Assembly: GCF_041734645.1 (NCBI RefSeq) | Contig: NZ_CP162010.1 | Coordinates: forward strand, 868,001-932,000 | Length of the DNA stretch: 64,000 bases | Direction of reading: 5' to 3' | Origin: Rodentibacter sp901420285 | GTDB taxonomy: Bacteria; Pseudomonadota; Gammaproteobacteria; Enterobacterales; Pasteurellaceae | Shown here: one piece after another, positions 9,024-17,960 of the stretch | Position numbering within the stretch: the first letter of the stretch is position 1 | Layout of the letters: every line of letters starts with the position of its first letter | The notes under the pieces: generated by a model | Told to the model about the DNA's origin: nothing | The model's database searches: none | What the model saw: the letters and a program-made list of their open reading frames with translations, nothing else | Program-made: the position numbers and the translations under genes

Positions 9024-10697
9024 ATGAGTAACACAGAACACACTTTAGACCTTGCAGAAAATGCCCGTCCGCACAATTTTATTACCCAAATTATTGATGA
9101 AGATTTAGCTTCCGGTAAACACCAAAGCGTTCACACCCGTTTCCCGCCTGAACCAAACGGCTATTTGCATATCGGTCACGCCAAATCCATCTGCTTAAAC
9201 TTCGGTTTAGCAAAAGAGTATCAAGGCTTGTGTAACCTGCGTTTTGACGACACCAATCCGGTGAAAGAAGATGTGGAATATGTGGATTCCATCAAAGCTG
9301 ATGTGGAATGGCTTGGTTTCCATTGGGCAGGCGAGGTGCATTACGCTTCCGATTATTTTGACGCACTTTACAATTACGCTATTGAGCTTATCAAAAAAGG
9401 CTTAGCGTATGTGGATGAACTTTCGCCGGAAGAAATGCGTGAATATCGCGGCACCTTAACCGAGCCGGGTAAAAACAGTCCCTATCGTGATCGTAGCGTA
9501 GAAGAAAATCTGGCGTTATTTGAAAAAATGAAAAACGGTGAAATTGCCGAGGGAAAAGCCAGCCTGCGTGCCAAAATTGATATGGCGTCACCGTTTATGG
9601 TAATGCGCGATCCGGTACTTTATCGCATTAAATTTGCCAGCCACCACCAAACGGGCGACAAATGGTGCATTTATCCAATGTACGATTTCACCCACTGTAT
9701 TTCCGATGCCCTGGAACGTATTACACATTCATTGTGTACCTTGGAATTCCAAGATAACCGCCGTTTATACGACTGGGTGTTGGAAAATATCAGTATTGAA
9801 CGTCCGTTGCCGCACCAATATGAATTTTCCCGTTTGAATTTGGAAGGCACCTTAACCTCTAAACGTAAGTTATTAAAATTAGTCAATGAAGGCATTGTGG
9901 ATGGCTGGAACGATCCACGTATGCCGACGATTTCCGGCTTGCGTCGTCGCGGCTATACGCCCGCATCAATTCGTGAATTCTGTCGCCGTATCGGCGTGAC
10001 CAAACAAGATAACGTGGTGGAATACAGCGCGTTGGAATCTTGCATTCGCGACGATTTAAACCAAAATGCCCCGCGCGCGATGGCGGTTATCGATCCTGTC
10101 AAGGTGGTGATTGAAAACTTTAATGGTGAAGAAATATTGACCGCGCCGAATCATCCGAATCGTCCGGAATTAGGGGAGCGCCAATTGCCATTCAGCAAAG
10201 AAATCTACATTGATCGTGCGGATTTCCGCGAAGAAGCGAATAAACAATACAAACGCTTGGTGTTGGGCAAAGAAGTGCGTTTGCGCAATGCTTATGTGAT
10301 TAAAGCGGAACGTGTAGAAAAAGATGCCAACGATGAAATCACCACGATTTTCTGTACTTACGATCCGGAAACCTTGGGCAAAAATCCGACGGACGGTCGC
10401 AAAGTGAAAGGCGTGATTCACTGGGTTTCCGCCGCACACAATCACCCGGCGGAATTCCGTTTATATGAACGCCTTTTCACTGTGTCAAATCCGGGTGCAG
10501 AAGAAAACATTGAAAGTGTGTTAAATCCCACTTCTTTAGTGGTAAAACACGGTTTTGTAGAGCAAAGCCTTGGTAACGCGATCGCTGAAAAAGGCTACCA
10601 ATTCGAACGCGAAGGCTACTTCTGCGCTGACAGCAAAGACAGCCGTCCTGAACATTTGGTATTTAACCTAACGGTGAGTTTGAAAGAAGGTTTTTAG
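9024..10697 (+). CDS. glnS: Glutaminyl-tRNA synthetase
   Basis: This class I aminoacyl-tRNA synthetase charges tRNA-Gln and is expected to be cytosolic and essential. Of 557 residues (E. coli 554), it shows the HIGH motif as PPEPNGYLHIGHAKSI near 35, the DDTNP sugar-binding region near 67 and the KMSKS equivalent as LTSKRKLLKLV near 270. The C-terminal half is the anticodon-binding beta barrel. The start at 9024 (MSNTEHTLDLAENARPHNF) has GAGAAG seven bases upstream and matches the family; the reading frame extends 24 codons further upstream without a ribosome site. A repeat copy (GTCAATGCGGTGCT, 10719-10732) follows the gene. Confidence 0.97.
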   Translation: MSNTEHTLDLAENARPHNFITQIIDEDLASGKHQSVHTRFPPEPNGYLHIGHAKSICLNFGLAKEYQGLCNLRFDDTNPVKEDVEYVDSIKADVEWLGFHWAGEVHYASDYFDALYNYAIELIKKGLAYVDELSPEEMREYRGTLTEPGKNSPYRDRSVEENLALFEKMKNGEIAEGKASLRAKIDMASPFMVMRDPVLYRIKFASHHQTGDKWCIYPMYDFTHCISDALERITHSLCTLEFQDNRRLYDWVLENISIERPLPHQYEFSRLNLEGTLTSKRKLLKLVNEGIVDGWNDPRMPTISGLRRRGYTPASIREFCRRIGVTKQDNVVEYSALESCIRDDLNQNAPRAMAVIDPVKVVIENFNGEEILTAPNHPNRPELGERQLPFSKEIYIDRADFREEANKQYKRLVLGKEVRLRNAYVIKAERVEKDANDEITTIFCTYDPETLGKNPTDGRKVKGVIHWVSAAHNHPAEFRLYERLFTVSNPGAEENIESVLNPTSLVVKHGFVEQSLGNAIAEKGYQFEREGYFCADSKDSRPEHLVFNLTVSLKEGF

Positions 10698-10821
10698 TGA
10701 AATACGCATCTTAGCTAAGTCAATGCGGTGCTATTATTGAAGTCCGCATTTTAAATATAACGATAGAGGGAAGATTGGCAAATTTGTTAATCTTCCTTAC
10801 TTTTACACAAAGAAAAATAAA

Positions 10822-11439
10822 ATGAAAAAATTCAAATTCTTCGGGCTACTAGCCTGTTTCGGATTAGCGGGCTGCGAAACGTTGTGGGCGATTGTCACCT
10901 TGCCGATTACGCTACCGATGGCGATGTTGGAATCCGTAGTCGGCGAATCGACGGAGGAATATTGCGTGCGCGTCAGTCAGGATTGGTATCACGCCGGTTA
11001 TTTGTACGGTGCGGACGGACGTGAAACGGCAAAGGACGGCATCGACTATTATACGCGACGTTGCGGCGAATATCGGAAAGTTGATCAGGCGGCCTTTGAG
11101 CGTGGTTATCGTAACGGGTATTGTGCGAATAACACATTTTATCGTTTGGGTTACGACGGTTTGCCGATGAATTATCGAATTTGCTCGAATGCGGCGGGCT
11201 TGGAAGCCGAATATCAACGCGGGCGGCAACGGGTGGTTTTCGAACGTGAACACGAAGCGGATTTTTATCGTTTAAAACGTCTCCGTGAGCGATTAAAGGC
11301 TTTAGGTGATACCGAGCAAGCTGATTCTAAAATGCGCCCTTACGCCATTGAACAACGGGAACAGTTGCGCGATAAAATTAACGAATTGGAACAACAATTG
11401 GGGCTGGAAATCACGGATTTCGGCCGTTCTTCGTGGTAA
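10822..11439 (+). CDS. DUF2799-like lipoprotein
   Basis: A 205-residue protein with a lipoprotein signal MKKFKFFGLLACFGLAGC. The mature part has the spaced pattern of DUF2799 proteins: GYLYGADGRETAKDGIDYY then RCG, followed by AFERGYRNGYCANNTFYRLGYDGLP and NYRIC, with regular Gly-Tyr and Cys residues. The C-terminal 60 residues are charged and probably coiled coil (RLKRLRERLKALGD, LRDKINELEQQLGLE). No enzymatic function is known for the family. The next gene starts within eight bases of its stop, so the two are likely co-transcribed. Confidence 0.7.
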   Translation: MKKFKFFGLLACFGLAGCETLWAIVTLPITLPMAMLESVVGESTEEYCVRVSQDWYHAGYLYGADGRETAKDGIDYYTRRCGEYRKVDQAAFERGYRNGYCANNTFYRLGYDGLPMNYRICSNAAGLEAEYQRGRQRVVFEREHEADFYRLKRLRERLKALGDTEQADSKMRPYAIEQREQLRDKINELEQQLGLEITDFGRSSW

Positions 11440-11444
11440 AAACA

Positions 11445-11879
11445 ATGCGAAATCATTTTTGGCAAACCAAATCCTTACTTGAAATGAACGAAGCCGAATG
11501 GGAAGCGCTTTGTGACGGTTGCGGCAAATGTTGTTATCGCAAATATATTCAAGGGCATGGCAAGCGGCAAAAACTGTATTACACGCGCATCGCCTGCGAT
11601 TTGTTGGATGTGAAAACCGGCAAATGCGGTAATTATCCCGAGCGTTTTAAGCTTGAAACGGATTGCACTAAGCTGACCAAAAAGAATCTGCCGGATTTTC
11701 ATTGGTTGCCGCAAACTTGCGCCTATCGTTTGATTTATGAAGGCAAACCGCTACCGCATTGGCATCCGTTGATTTCGGGCGATCCTAATTCAGTGAAAAA
11801 CGCCGGGATATTGATTGCCGACGGCGTGCATGAAAAAGACGTGATTGATTGGTTTGAATTTGTTATCGATGCATGTTGA
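11445..11879 (+). CDS. YcgN-family cysteine-cluster protein (UPF0260)
   Basis: This 144-residue protein has the zinc- or iron-binding-like cysteine pattern of the YcgN family: CDGCGKCCYRKYIQ near 25, RIACDLLDVKTGKCGNYPER near 50, DCTKLT and LPQTCAYRLIYEGKPLPHWHPL near 90. Function is unknown across the family. I preferred the ATG at 11445 giving MRNHFWQ; a GTG at 11433 overlapping the preceding gene is in frame. The preceding lipoprotein stop lies five bases upstream. Confidence 0.85.
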   Translation: MRNHFWQTKSLLEMNEAEWEALCDGCGKCCYRKYIQGHGKRQKLYYTRIACDLLDVKTGKCGNYPERFKLETDCTKLTKKNLPDFHWLPQTCAYRLIYEGKPLPHWHPLISGDPNSVKNAGILIADGVHEKDVIDWFEFVIDAC

Positions 11880-11889
11880 GCTTTTAAAA

Positions 11890-11954
11890 TAACACCGCAT
11901 TGAGTGTCCGAAATAGCACCGCATTGAAGTTCCAAAATAGCACCGCATTGAAAG
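11890..11954 (+). repeat. Three tandem 24-nt copies of the dispersed repeat
   Basis: CACCGCATT occurs at 11893, 11917 and 11941, exactly 24 bases apart. The second and third units share AAATAGCACCGCATTGAA; the first is slightly degenerate (AACACCGCATTGAG). It is downstream of the YcgN-like gene and about 100 bases before ribH. The copies are direct rather than inverted, so no hairpin forms. Confidence 0.9.
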
Positions 11955-12053
11955 CCCGTTTGAAGCGCCTCTTGAGAGATAAATGCTGATTGGCGACAAA
12001 TTTTGTGCTAGAATCCGCCCCGATTTATTAGCGTGAATTTAACAGGAAAAAAT

Positions 12054-12527
12054 ATGAAAGTTTTAGAAGGCGCGGTCGCCGCACCAAATGCAAAAATTGC
12101 AATTGCAATTGCCCGTTTCAACAGCTTTATCAACGAAAGTTTATTAGAAGGTGCGATTGATGCGTTAAAACGTCTTGGTCAAGTGAAACAGGAAAATATC
12201 ACGGTGGTGCGCGCACCGGGCGCTTATGAATTGCCGTTAGTGGCGCGTCGTTTAGCGGAGAGCAAAAAATTCGATGCCATCGTGGCCTTAGGCACGGTCA
12301 TTCGCGGTGGTACTGCACACTTTGAATACGTCGCGGGTGAAGCCAGCAGCGGTTTAGGCAAAGTGGCGATGGAAGCGGAAATTCCGGTGGCGTTCGGTGT
12401 ATTAACCACCGAAAATATCGAACAAGCCATTGAACGCGCCGGCACCAAAGCGGGTAATAAAGGCGCAGAAGCCGCATTAACCGCCCTTGAAATGGTGAAT
12501 CTTTTACAACAAATCGACGCGGCATAA
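12054..12527 (+). CDS. ribH: 6,7-dimethyl-8-ribityllumazine synthase
   Basis: Penultimate riboflavin-synthesis enzyme, 157 residues (E. coli 156), forming an icosahedral shell in the cytoplasm. Characteristic segments are IAIARFNSFINESLLEGAID near 18, VRAPGAYELPLVARRLA near 55, ALGTVIRGGTAHFEYVAGEA near 80 with the catalytic His, and VAFGVLTTENIEQAIERAG near 112. The start at 12054 (MKVLEG) has ACAGG in position; a short upstream extension of the frame is not needed. It heads a ribH-nusB-thiL-pgpA string as in E. coli. A TAGAAT hexamer at 12009-12014 may be its -10. No FMN riboswitch is visible here. Confidence 0.96.
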   Translation: MKVLEGAVAAPNAKIAIAIARFNSFINESLLEGAIDALKRLGQVKQENITVVRAPGAYELPLVARRLAESKKFDAIVALGTVIRGGTAHFEYVAGEASSGLGKVAMEAEIPVAFGVLTTENIEQAIERAGTKAGNKGAEAALTALEMVNLLQQIDAA

Positions 12528-12529
12528 CC

Positions 12530-12967
12530 ATGACTGAGCAACAAAAACAAGTGAAAAAGCCTTCCGCCCGTCGTTGCGCTCGTGAGTGCGCGGTACAAGC
12601 CTTATATTCTTGGGCGCTTTCCGGCAATACGGCCGAACAAGTAGAGCTTGCATTCGTACTGGATCAAGATCTCGAAGGCGTAGATAAGCCTTATTTTCGT
12701 AAATTATTCCGTCAAACGGTGGAAAATATCGAAACCGTGGATTTTGCCATTTCGCCTTATATCGACCGCGCTTTTGACGAACTTGATCCGATTGAAAAAG
12801 CAATTTTGCGTTTAGCGGTGTACGAATTACGTTTTGAATCGGACGTACCGTACAAGGTGGTGATTAACGAAGCCATTGAAGTGGCGAAAGTATTCGGCGC
12901 CGATGAAAGCCATAAATATATCAATGGCGTATTAGACAAAATTGCGCCGGCATTAGGGCGTAAATAG
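12530..12967 (+). CDS. nusB: Transcription antitermination protein NusB
   Basis: A 145-residue all-helical protein that binds boxA RNA together with S10 (NusE) during rRNA transcription. Diagnostic segments are ARRCARECAVQALYSWALSG near 13, LDQDLEGVDKPYFRKLF near 45 and the C-terminal LRLAVYELRFESDVPYKVVINEAIEVAKVFG. Its start lies two bases after the ribH stop, so translation is probably coupled. Confidence 0.97.
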   Translation: MTEQQKQVKKPSARRCARECAVQALYSWALSGNTAEQVELAFVLDQDLEGVDKPYFRKLFRQTVENIETVDFAISPYIDRAFDELDPIEKAILRLAVYELRFESDVPYKVVINEAIEVAKVFGADESHKYINGVLDKIAPALGRK

Positions 12968-13045
12968 TTCCTTTAATTTGAAAAATGGCGCGCGTTTTTA
13001 CGCGTGCCTTTTCGTTTCTGGCGGTAAGAAAACGGAGAAATGGCA

Positions 13046-14053
13046 ATGGGTGAATTTGATTTAATCAAACGTTATTTTGAACGGTCGCAAAATAATGCTG
13101 ATGATTTTGTACAATTATCCATCGGTGATGATTGCGCATTGGTTTGTATTCCGCCTGATTGCCAATTGGCGATTACCACCGATACTATGACGGAAAATAC
13201 GCATTTTCTTCCCGATATTTCTGCCGAAGATTTAGCCTATAAAGCAATTGCAACGAATTTAAGCGATTTGGCCGCCATGGGCGCGCAACCTAAATGGATT
13301 TCCCTTGCTTTAACTTTGCCGAAAATAAATGAAGAATGGCTTTCCGCATTTAGTCAAAGTTTGATAAATACGTTACGCGATTACAACGTCACATTAATCG
13401 GCGGCGACACCACCAAAGGCACGCGCGCTATTACCATTACTGCGCAAGGCTTTGTAGAAAAGGGCAAAGCGCTTTGCCGTCATCAAGCAAAAGCGGGAGA
13501 TTTAATTTATGTTTCCGGTACATTAGGCGACAGCGCCGCCGGTTTGCAGCTGATTTTAGCGGGCGAATTGAAGGGCAAAAGCGCACTTGATATTGACCGA
13601 GAATTTTTGCTTCATCGCCATTTTCGCCCAACACCGCGCGTAGCGCTAGGACGTGTTTTAGTCGGCATCGCCAATGCGGCGATTGATTTGTCTGACGGCT
13701 TGCTTTCCGATCTCGGGCATATTCTAAAACGCAGTCAATGCGGTGCTGAAATCGAACTTGCCGCCCTGCCGCTTTCTTCTTCGATATTACGGCTTTTCTC
13801 TCGCGACCAAGCGGAACGCTTTGCCTTAAGCGGTGGCGAAGATTACGAACTGTGTTTCACCGTGCCGGTGGAAAATAAAGAAAAATTGGAGCTGGCGCTA
13901 AAAAATTTAAAGCTGCCTTGCGCTTGCATTGGCCGAATCGTTACGGCACAAACACGCGGTGGGTTTGCACTGAATTTTCTGCGTCATGGCGAAGCGGTGC
14001 AATTGACACCCATGTCGGGTTTTGATCATTTTAAGGATGAACATTATGAATAA
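13046..14053 (+). CDS. thiL: Thiamine-monophosphate kinase
   Basis: It phosphorylates thiamine monophosphate to the active diphosphate. About 335 residues, beginning MGEFDLIKRYF, with IGDDCALV near 28, TDTMTENTHFLPD near 45, the conserved KAIATNLSDLAAMGAQP and LIGGDTTKG near 115, and the C-terminal SGGEDYELCF. I chose the ATG at 13046 because GGAG sits eight bases away; the ATG at 13040 would be too close. A GTCAATGCGGTGCT repeat copy lies inside the gene at 13734-13747, coding part of SQCGAEI. Confidence 0.95.
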   Translation: MGEFDLIKRYFERSQNNADDFVQLSIGDDCALVCIPPDCQLAITTDTMTENTHFLPDISAEDLAYKAIATNLSDLAAMGAQPKWISLALTLPKINEEWLSAFSQSLINTLRDYNVTLIGGDTTKGTRAITITAQGFVEKGKALCRHQAKAGDLIYVSGTLGDSAAGLQLILAGELKGKSALDIDREFLLHRHFRPTPRVALGRVLVGIANAAIDLSDGLLSDLGHILKRSQCGAEIELAALPLSSSILRLFSRDQAERFALSGGEDYELCFTVPVENKEKLELALKNLKLPCACIGRIVTAQTRGGFALNFLRHGEAVQLTPMSGFDHFKDEHYE

Positions 14054-14546
14054 TCGAACCACTTCGGGAAATCCGTTAAAACGGCTTTCTTTAACCAATC
14101 CCGTACATTTGCTTGCGTTGGGATTCGGCTCGGGTTTAATCCATCCCGCGCCCGGCACTTGGGGCAGCCTTGCCGGCACTTTTATTGGCGTGGCGTTATT
14201 AATGTTGCTCGGTATGAAAAGTTTTTTGATTTTGACTGTGCTTTGCTTCGTTTTAGGCTGTTACCTTTGTCAAAAAACTGCCAACGATATGGGCGTGCAC
14301 GATCACGGTTCCATCGTTTGGGACGAATTTGTCGGTATGTTTATCGTGCTCGCCGCCGTGCCGAATTTATCGTGGCAATGGGTTTTGACGGCGTTTGTGC
14401 TGTTTCGCTTTTTTGATATTTTAAAACCTTTCCCGATTCGCTATTTCGATGAAAAATTGGAAAGCGGTTTTGGCATTATGCTGGATGACGTATTGGCTGC
14501 GGTTTACGCGTTGTTTGTGGTATTTATTGTGCGAATTTGGATGTGA
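14046..14546 (+). CDS. pgpA: Phosphatidylglycerophosphatase A
   Basis: An inner-membrane enzyme of 166 residues that dephosphorylates phosphatidylglycerol phosphate. The family signature near the N-terminus is GSGLIHPAPGTWGSLAGT; a second conserved stretch is DHGSIVWDEFVGM, followed by FRFFDILKPFP and MLDDVLAAVYA. Three or four membrane helices are apparent. The start overlaps the thiL stop by eight bases with AAGGAT as ribosome site, so the genes are translationally coupled. Confidence 0.95.
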   Translation: MNNRTTSGNPLKRLSLTNPVHLLALGFGSGLIHPAPGTWGSLAGTFIGVALLMLLGMKSFLILTVLCFVLGCYLCQKTANDMGVHDHGSIVWDEFVGMFIVLAAVPNLSWQWVLTAFVLFRFFDILKPFPIRYFDEKLESGFGIMLDDVLAAVYALFVVFIVRIWM

Positions 14547-14548
14547 GC

Positions 14549-15178
14549 ATGCTGAATTTAATGATTGTCAATTTGTTCGGTCTGATGACGCCGGGACCGG
14601 ATTTTTTCTATGTGGTACGGATGTCGGCCGGTAATTCGCGTCGTAATGCTATTTGTGCGATTCTTGGCATTTGTATCGGCATCGGCTTTTGGGCGTCACT
14701 TTCGTTACTTGGGCTTGCCGTTATTCTTGCAACATTGCCCATGTTACACGGTGCGATTATGCTGCTCGGCGGCGCCTATTTAAGCTATTGCGGCGTTTCT
14801 CTTTGGCGCACTAAAACGAACGTCGAATTGAGCGCGCTTTCGGCGCAAGAACTTAACCAACAAACCAGTATCCGCAAAGAAATTATGAAAGGCTTGTTGG
14901 TGAATTTATCCAATGCCAAAGTGGTGGTATTCTTTTCTAGCGTGATGTCGCTGGTGCTTGCCAATATTACCAATGTGTGGCAAATGAGTTTGGCTCTGGC
15001 GATTATCGTGTCGGAAGGGTTTGTTTATTTTTATGTGATTTCACTGGTGTTTTCGCGTAATATTGCCAAACGAATTTACGGCCGTTACACGCGTTATATT
15101 GATAATACGGCGGGTGCGGTCTTTTTATTTTTCGGTTTGTTGCTGATTTACAGCGGTATTAACGAAATGATTCATTAG
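14549..15178 (+). CDS. LysE/RhtB-family amino-acid exporter
   Basis: A 209-residue inner-membrane protein with five to six hydrophobic helices. The N-terminal segment FGLMTPGPDFFYVVRMSAGN is the LysE/RhtB signature, and KGLLVNLSNAKVVVFFSSVM near 115 is the second conserved region. Members export amino acids such as threonine, homoserine or lysine; the substrate here cannot be told. It starts just after the pgpA stop, extending the ribH-nusB-thiL-pgpA string. GTG at 14543 is an alternative start overlapping pgpA. Confidence 0.85.
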   Translation: MLNLMIVNLFGLMTPGPDFFYVVRMSAGNSRRNAICAILGICIGIGFWASLSLLGLAVILATLPMLHGAIMLLGGAYLSYCGVSLWRTKTNVELSALSAQELNQQTSIRKEIMKGLLVNLSNAKVVVFFSSVMSLVLANITNVWQMSLALAIIVSEGFVYFYVISLVFSRNIAKRIYGRYTRYIDNTAGAVFLFFGLLLIYSGINEMIH

Positions 15179-15194
15179 ACGGAAGGAAGTAAAT

Positions 15195-16007
15195 ATGACA
15201 TTAAAAATTGCCATCGCCGGCGCGGGCGGCAGAATGGGGCGTCAATTAATTCAAGCGGTGCAGGCGGTGGAAAACGTAGAACTTGGTGCGGCCTTTGAGC
15301 GCAAAGGTTCCACTTTAGTGGGAGCAGATGCCGGCGAGCTTGCCGGAATTGGCCATTTAGGCGTAGTAGTGTCTGATGATCTACAAGCGCAAAAAAATAA
15401 TTTTGATTTATTAATTGATTTTACTCGTCCGCAAGGCACGCTTGAACACATCGCATTTTGTTTGGCGAACAACAAAAAAATGGTCATTGGTACCACCGGT
15501 TTTGATGAGGCGGGCAAAGCGGCAATTCAAGTGGCATCTGAAAAAATTGCCGTTGTGTTTGCTTCAAATTTCAGCGTCGGTGTAAATTTGGTGTTTAAAT
15601 TATTGGAAAAAGCCGCCAAAGTGATGGGCGATTATTGCGACATTGAAATTATCGAAGCGCACCATCGCCATAAAGTGGACGCGCCATCGGGCACCGCATT
15701 GAGCATGGGGGAACATATCGCAAAAACCTTAGGACGCGATTTGAAAACTCACGGTGTTTTTTGCCGCGAAGGCATTATTGGCGAACGTAAACGCGATGAA
15801 ATCGGCTTTTCGACCGTTCGGGCTTCCGATGTGGTAGGCGAGCATACGGTTTGGTTTGCTGACATTGGCGAGCGCGTTGAAATTTCTCACAAAGCGTCCA
15901 GCCGCATGACTTTCGCTAACGGCGCTGTGCGAGCCGCCAAATGGCTTGAAAGTAAGTCAAAAGGTTTGTTCGATATGACGGACGTGTTGGATTTAAATAA
16001 TTTATAA
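15195..16007 (+). CDS. dapB: 4-hydroxy-tetrahydrodipicolinate reductase
   Basis: Second committed enzyme of the diaminopimelate/lysine branch, 270 residues. It shows the N-terminal dinucleotide motif IAGAGGRMGRQLI, the GTTGFDEAG and ASNFSVGVN loops, and the catalytic EIIEAHHRHKVDAPSGTA. GGAAGG lies ahead of the ATG. The 3' end overlaps the convergent ferredoxin gene by six bases. Confidence 0.97.
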   Translation: MTLKIAIAGAGGRMGRQLIQAVQAVENVELGAAFERKGSTLVGADAGELAGIGHLGVVVSDDLQAQKNNFDLLIDFTRPQGTLEHIAFCLANNKKMVIGTTGFDEAGKAAIQVASEKIAVVFASNFSVGVNLVFKLLEKAAKVMGDYCDIEIIEAHHRHKVDAPSGTALSMGEHIAKTLGRDLKTHGVFCREGIIGERKRDEIGFSTVRASDVVGEHTVWFADIGERVEISHKASSRMTFANGAVRAAKWLESKSKGLFDMTDVLDLNNL

Positions 16008-16250
16008 CTCAATTTCGATGTCACTTTCTACGTGACAACAACACAACAAAATCTCGTCGGATTGAATAAAGGCAAGGGGCGTTTGTGCATAGGATACCTT
16101 GCCTTTTTTGATTTTCACTCGGCAGGAACCGCAATAGCCGCTACGGCATTGATATTCGTGATGAATATGATTATGTTCAAGATGATCGAGTAAACTCGTT
16201 TCATTATTGAATTCGAGGCTGATTCGGCTGCGGATAAGATGAATTTTCAT
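16002..16250 (-). CDS. YfaE-like [2Fe-2S] ferredoxin
   Basis: A small 82-residue plant-type ferredoxin with cluster ligands in CRSGYCGSCRVKIKKG and a fourth Cys in LLCCCHVESD near the C-terminus. This matches the class of YfaE, which maintains the diferric-tyrosyl cofactor of ribonucleotide reductase NrdB. In E. coli the gene follows nrdAB; here it stands apart, convergent with dapB, so the link to NrdB is inferred from family only. Confidence 0.8.
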   Translation of the reverse strand: MKIHLIRSRISLEFNNETSLLDHLEHNHIHHEYQCRSGYCGSCRVKIKKGKVSYAQTPLAFIQSDEILLCCCHVESDIEIEL

Positions 16251-16295
16251 GATAGGATAACGGACAAATTTGTCGCGCCATTATATAGAGAAAAG

Positions 16296-16982
16296 ATGAA
16301 AGTATTGATAAAAACTTCGTTGATTTTGACCGCACTTTATTTGAATGCTTGTAGTTCTATCAGTAAAGCGCCGGTGAAATCCATTGATATTTATGTGAAA
16401 CCTTATTATTCCGCACAAAAAGGCAAAGCGGAGAATGTGTTTGTGCATAACAAAATTGATCCGATGCTGCGCGAAAATAGTCTCGGAGGGTATGAAAATG
16501 CAGCCAAATTTGCGGAAGAAAATCCAGCGCGAATTTCACCGATGACGATGTTCACGCTTGCCACACGCGCTTATGATTTCGGTCTGCGCGATGAGGCTGT
16601 AGATTGGTATTATCGCGGGCAAAATCGCCTTATTACGGCACTTTACGTGCTGGATTTACCTAAACGCACGGTGGATGACAATACGGGATTCGCTCAAATA
16701 GTGGGGCAGTTCATCAATCCGTATGCGTTCTGCGATTTAACCAAACAACGCAAAGCAGCCGAAAATGCACTGAATTGGACGATTGACCATCCTTACGAAA
16801 TTCTCTTTATAAAAGCATTGCCATCGAAATTTGCCGATCGTCACACCGCATTGAAAGAAGCAGAAGCCAAATTAAAAGCGCGTTTACAAGAACAAGATGC
16901 ATTTTTCGCCAATCCGGAAAATAAATCGACATGGCAAAAAGAACGCTCAGAAAACTTTGTGAATGAACGATTTTGTTGGTAA
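16296..16982 (+). CDS. Hypothetical lipoprotein
   Basis: A 228-residue protein beginning MKVLIKTSLILTALYLNAC, a lipoprotein signal with lipobox LNAC. The mature part is mixed alpha-helical with a SEL1/TPR-like feel (MTMFTLATRAYDFGLRDEAVDWYYRGQNRL near 85) and ends in charged helices. I do not recognise a functional family. The start was taken at 16296 with TAGAGAAAAG upstream; the frame is open a further 19 codons, which would destroy the signal peptide. A classic uptake signal (ACCGCACTT, 16329-16337) overlaps the signal-peptide codons. Confidence 0.65.
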   Translation: MKVLIKTSLILTALYLNACSSISKAPVKSIDIYVKPYYSAQKGKAENVFVHNKIDPMLRENSLGGYENAAKFAEENPARISPMTMFTLATRAYDFGLRDEAVDWYYRGQNRLITALYVLDLPKRTVDDNTGFAQIVGQFINPYAFCDLTKQRKAAENALNWTIDHPYEILFIKALPSKFADRHTALKEAEAKLKARLQEQDAFFANPENKSTWQKERSENFVNERFCW

Positions 16983-17066
16983 AAATGAACATGGGAATGT
17001 GCGATTGGCATTAATCGATACGATGAAATCTGTTTGATTTATATGCCAAAATCGACCTGCCGAAAT

Positions 17067-17080
17067 AGCACCGCATTGGA
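17067..17080. repeat. Single copy of the dispersed repeat
   Basis: AGCACCGCATTGGA preceded by GAAAT, in the gap between the lipoprotein gene and the BAX-inhibitor gene. No partner copy is nearby, so it is not a terminator hairpin. Confidence 0.8.
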
Positions 17081-17240
17081 TTTAATCGTACATACATAAA
17101 AACAGAAAATAAAATTTGTTTGACGTTTATGCATGTTGTTTTTTCGTTAAAGTTAAATAAATTTTTGTTTACCATTGACTTTCTAGGCGCACGCCCTTAC
17201 TTTACAGCCTGCGTATTAACTAATAGAAAAAGGAGCTTTT

Positions 17241-17906
17241 ATGCAATCACGCATTATTGTCGATTCAAGCCGCGAATCTTTATTAAGCACTCATAAAGTA
17301 CTGCGTAACACGTACTTCTTGCTTGGTTTGACAATGGCATTTTCGGCGGTCGTCGCTTACATTTCGATGGCGATGAATTTGCCTTATCCGAACATTATTG
17401 TGTTATTAGTGGGTTTCTACGGCCTACTTTTTATTACCCATCGTTTGGCTGATCGTCCAGCCGGCATTTTAGCTGCGTTTGCTTTTACCGGTTTTATGGG
17501 ATACACCATCGGGCCGATTTTAAATATGTACGTGGCGAACGGTATGGAAGATTTAATCATGTTGGCCTTTGCCGGCACTGCGATCGTGTTCTTCGCTTGT
17601 TCGGCTTATGTGTTGACTACGCAAAAAGATATGTCATTTCTTTCTACGGCGATGTTTGCACTTTTCATCGTGTTACTATTAGGCATGGTGGCGAGTTTCT
17701 TCTTCCAAATTCCGGCATTAGCCATTGCCATTAGTGCATTGTTTGTAGTGTTTTCGACTATGACGATTTTGTACGAAACCAGTAATATTATTCACGGCGG
17801 CGAAACTAACTACATTCGTGCTACCGTAAGCATTTATGTGTCAATCTATAACTTATTCATCAGCTTATTAAGATTACTTTCCATCTTTTCAAGCAATAAC
17901 GATTAA
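17241..17906 (+). CDS. BAX inhibitor-1 family membrane protein (YccA-like)
   Basis: This 221-residue inner-membrane protein has about seven hydrophobic helices and the BI-1/UPF0005 pattern (LRNTYFLLGLTMAFSAVVAY near 30, GFTGFMGYTIGPILNMY near 80, ILYETSNIIHGGETNYIRAT near 175). E. coli YccA, of the same family, is a substrate and modulator of the FtsH protease; calcium-leak activity is known for other members. AAGGAG lies at the right distance before the ATG. A convergent terminator follows. Confidence 0.85.
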   Translation: MQSRIIVDSSRESLLSTHKVLRNTYFLLGLTMAFSAVVAYISMAMNLPYPNIIVLLVGFYGLLFITHRLADRPAGILAAFAFTGFMGYTIGPILNMYVANGMEDLIMLAFAGTAIVFFACSAYVLTTQKDMSFLSTAMFALFIVLLLGMVASFFFQIPALAIAISALFVVFSTMTILYETSNIIHGGETNYIRATVSIYVSIYNLFISLLRLLSIFSSNND

Positions 17907-17917
17907 GTTTAACCTAA

Positions 17918-17957
17918 TAAAAAACGCGCGTTGGTGAGCATCAAAGCGCGTTTTTTT
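17918..17957. terminator. Bidirectional terminator between convergent genes
   Basis: AAAACGCGC pairs with GCGCGTTTT, flanked by A and T runs. It lies between the BAX-inhibitor gene and the convergent epimerase gene, serving both. Confidence 0.8.
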
Positions 17958-17960
17958 ATA

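Noticed and set aside
11890..11954. Short regularly spaced repeats resembling a CRISPR array
   Set aside because: Only three 24-base units with no distinct spacers, and the same word is scattered as single copies all over the window.
12001..12053. FMN riboswitch ahead of ribH
   Set aside because: The leader is too short and lacks the conserved riboswitch helices.
15687..15700. Repeat-like CACCGCATTGAG in dapB
   Set aside because: It encodes the conserved active-site APSGTALS block, so protein conservation explains it; not counted as a repeat copy.
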